From contig NZ_FQXY01000010.1 in NCBI RefSeq assembly GCF_900130125.1, forward strand, positions 1,364,001 to 1,428,000: 64,000 nt of DNA, written 5' to 3'. Shown here piece by piece: positions 62,658 through 64,000 of this stretch. Under the pieces are notes generated by a model. It was not told where the DNA came from. It ran no database searches and worked only from the letters and a program-made list of their open reading frames with translations. The first letter of the stretch is position 1. Each line of letters begins with the position of its first letter. Made by a program: the position numbers and the translations under genes. The stretch comes from Bacteroides congonensis. Its GTDB lineage: Bacteria > Bacteroidota > Bacteroidia > Bacteroidales > Bacteroidaceae.

Positions 62658-64000
62658 ATGAGAAACATGAAAAAGAATCTTTTATTAATTATTGCTACTC
62701 TATTTATTTTTCCGTTACAGGCTCAGAATACATTAAAGCTGATGACCTACAATATCAAAAATGCAAATGGCATGGATAATGTCTGTGATTTCCAGCGTGT
62801 AGCGAATGTGATAAACAACGCTTCTCCTGATGTGGTGGCTATACAGGAAGTGGATAGTATGACAAGTCGAAGCGGACAGAAGTATGTATTAGGAGAAATT
62901 GCCGACCGCACACAAATGCATGCCTACTTTGCACCCGCCATTAATTTTGATGGTGGAAAATATGGAATTGGACTGTTGACGAAACAAGTTCCCATACGTC
63001 TGCAAACTATACCTTTACCGGGAAGGGAAGAGGAACGTGCCCTGATTCTCGCGGAGTTTGAGGATTATATTTACTGTTGTACCCATATGTCGTTGACGGA
63101 AGAAGACCGAATGGAATCATTGAAGATGGTGAAATCGTTTACTGTTCCTTATAAAAAGCCTCTTTTCCTGGCCGGAGACATGAATGCCGAACCTGAATCC
63201 GGCTTTATTAAAGAACTGCAAAAGGATTTTCAGATACTTTCCAATCCCAAACAGCATACTTATCCGGCCCCTGAACCTAAGGAAACGATAGACTATATTA
63301 CAGCATTAAAATCAAACGCGAACGGCTTTGCTCTTATATCTGCCCGGGTATTGAATGAGCCTGTGGCTTCCGACCACCGTCCTATACTTGTAGAACTGCG
63401 TACTGCCGAAAAAGCAGACAAGATATTCCGCACGAAACCCTATTTACAGAATCCGGTAGGCAATGGCATTACAGTAATGTGGGAAACTACCGTCCCTGCA
63501 TATTGTTGGGTGGAATATGGTACAGACACTACCCGACTGAAACGTGCACGTACCATTGTAGACGGACAGGTGGTTTGCAATAACTACTTGCACAAAATAC
63601 GTATAGATGGTTTGCAACCCGGTCAGAAGTATTATTATCGTGTATGCTCACAGGAAATGCTGCTTTATCAGGCATATAAAAAGGTGTTCGGCAATACAGC
63701 ACAGTCGTTTTTCAGTGAGTTCACCCTTCCGGGAACGGATACAGACTCTTTCACTGCCATTGTTTTTAATGACCTGCATCAGCATACGCAAACTTTCCGT
63801 GCCTTGTGCAAGCAAATACAGAATATCAATTATGACTTCGTAGTTTTCAACGGTGATTGTGTGGACGACCCTGTCGATCATGAACAAGCTACTACTTTTA
63901 TCAGCGAACTGACCGAAGGTGTTCATGGCGACCGTATACCGACTTTCTTTATGCGCGGTAATCATGAAATCCGCAATGCATATTCTATTGGTTTGCGCAA
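62658..64000 (+). CDS. EEP-family hydrolase fused to metallophosphatase, 3' end outside window
   Basis: At least 447 codons from the ATG at 62658 (an alternative ATG is three codons later). A signal peptide ends at LQAQ. Residues ~23-250 are an endonuclease/exonuclease/phosphatase domain: MTYNIKNANG, DVVAIQEVD, THMSLTEEDR, LAGDMNAEPES, IDYIT and SDHRPILVEL. Then a fibronectin-III-like module as in purple acid phosphatases (PYLQNPVGNGITVMWETT; GLQPGQKYYYRV), then a calcineurin-like metallophosphatase with FNDLHQH, FNGDCVDD and MRGNHE before the window ends. Both catalytic domains have their metal-binding motifs. It is probably secreted and takes phosphate from organic esters; the substrate is unknown. 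Not obviously linked to ahpF. Confidence 0.88.
   Translation, partial: MRNMKKNLLLIIATLFIFPLQAQNTLKLMTYNIKNANGMDNVCDFQRVANVINNASPDVVAIQEVDSMTSRSGQKYVLGEIADRTQMHAYFAPAINFDGGKYGIGLLTKQVPIRLQTIPLPGREEERALILAEFEDYIYCCTHMSLTEEDRMESLKMVKSFTVPYKKPLFLAGDMNAEPESGFIKELQKDFQILSNPKQHTYPAPEPKETIDYITALKSNANGFALISARVLNEPVASDHRPILVELRTAEKADKIFRTKPYLQNPVGNGITVMWETTVPAYCWVEYGTDTTRLKRARTIVDGQVVCNNYLHKIRIDGLQPGQKYYYRVCSQEMLLYQAYKKVFGNTAQSFFSEFTLPGTDTDSFTAIVFNDLHQHTQTFRALCKQIQNINYDFVVFNGDCVDDPVDHEQATTFISELTEGVHGDRIPTFFMRGNHEIRNAYSIGLR

Overview
The window looks like the chromosome of a gut Bacteroides species. It has SusC/SusD pairs, hybrid two-component sensors (HTCS) of the Bacteroidetes type, BACON-domain lipoproteins, DUF1735-type surface glycan-binding proteins, and promoters with the Bacteroides -7 box TAnnTTTG. 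I cannot name the species from sequence alone.

Region 1 (1-40594) is one large polysaccharide/glycoprotein utilisation locus. A truncated HTCS gene (1-3013, minus) is followed by a divergent HU-like gene (3421-4020) and four plus-strand transcription units. Unit A is a GH115 alpha-glucuronidase. Unit B is a decayed sulfatase start, an HExxH protein, a GH36 alpha-galactosidase and a GH2. Unit C is GH29, SusC, SusD, two glycan-binding lipoproteins, a BACON-HExxH lipoprotein, GH2, a triple-domain esterase and GH29. Unit D is a GH63-like enzyme, GH3, a metzincin-like peptidase, GH97 and an M6-like peptidase. Each unit is preceded by the same 36-bp element, 30 of 36 positions invariant, always exactly 21 nt upstream of a TAnnTTTG box. 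I read this as one regulon, probably driven by the neighbouring HTCS. The enzyme set points to an acidic, galactose- and fucose-rich, esterified glycan attached to protein; this is inference.

Region 2 (40600-46025, minus) is housekeeping or envelope: a plug-less outer-membrane beta-barrel, a 1005-residue TPR protein and a zinc-ribbon NUDIX hydrolase.

Region 3 (46159-59434, minus) is a second, compact locus transcribed as SusC, SusD, DUF5017-like lipoprotein, full-length HTCS, GH31 and a DUF4874/DUF4832 lipoprotein, with gaps of only 12-33 nt. Its sensor is encoded inside the operon.

Region 4 (59435-64000, plus) has an 890-nt stretch without a convincing gene, the oxidative-stress pair ahpC-ahpF separated by a terminator-like hairpin, and the first part of a secreted protein that fuses an endonuclease/exonuclease/phosphatase domain to a metallophosphatase. 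I saw no rRNA, tRNA, CRISPR array, insertion sequence or phage gene.
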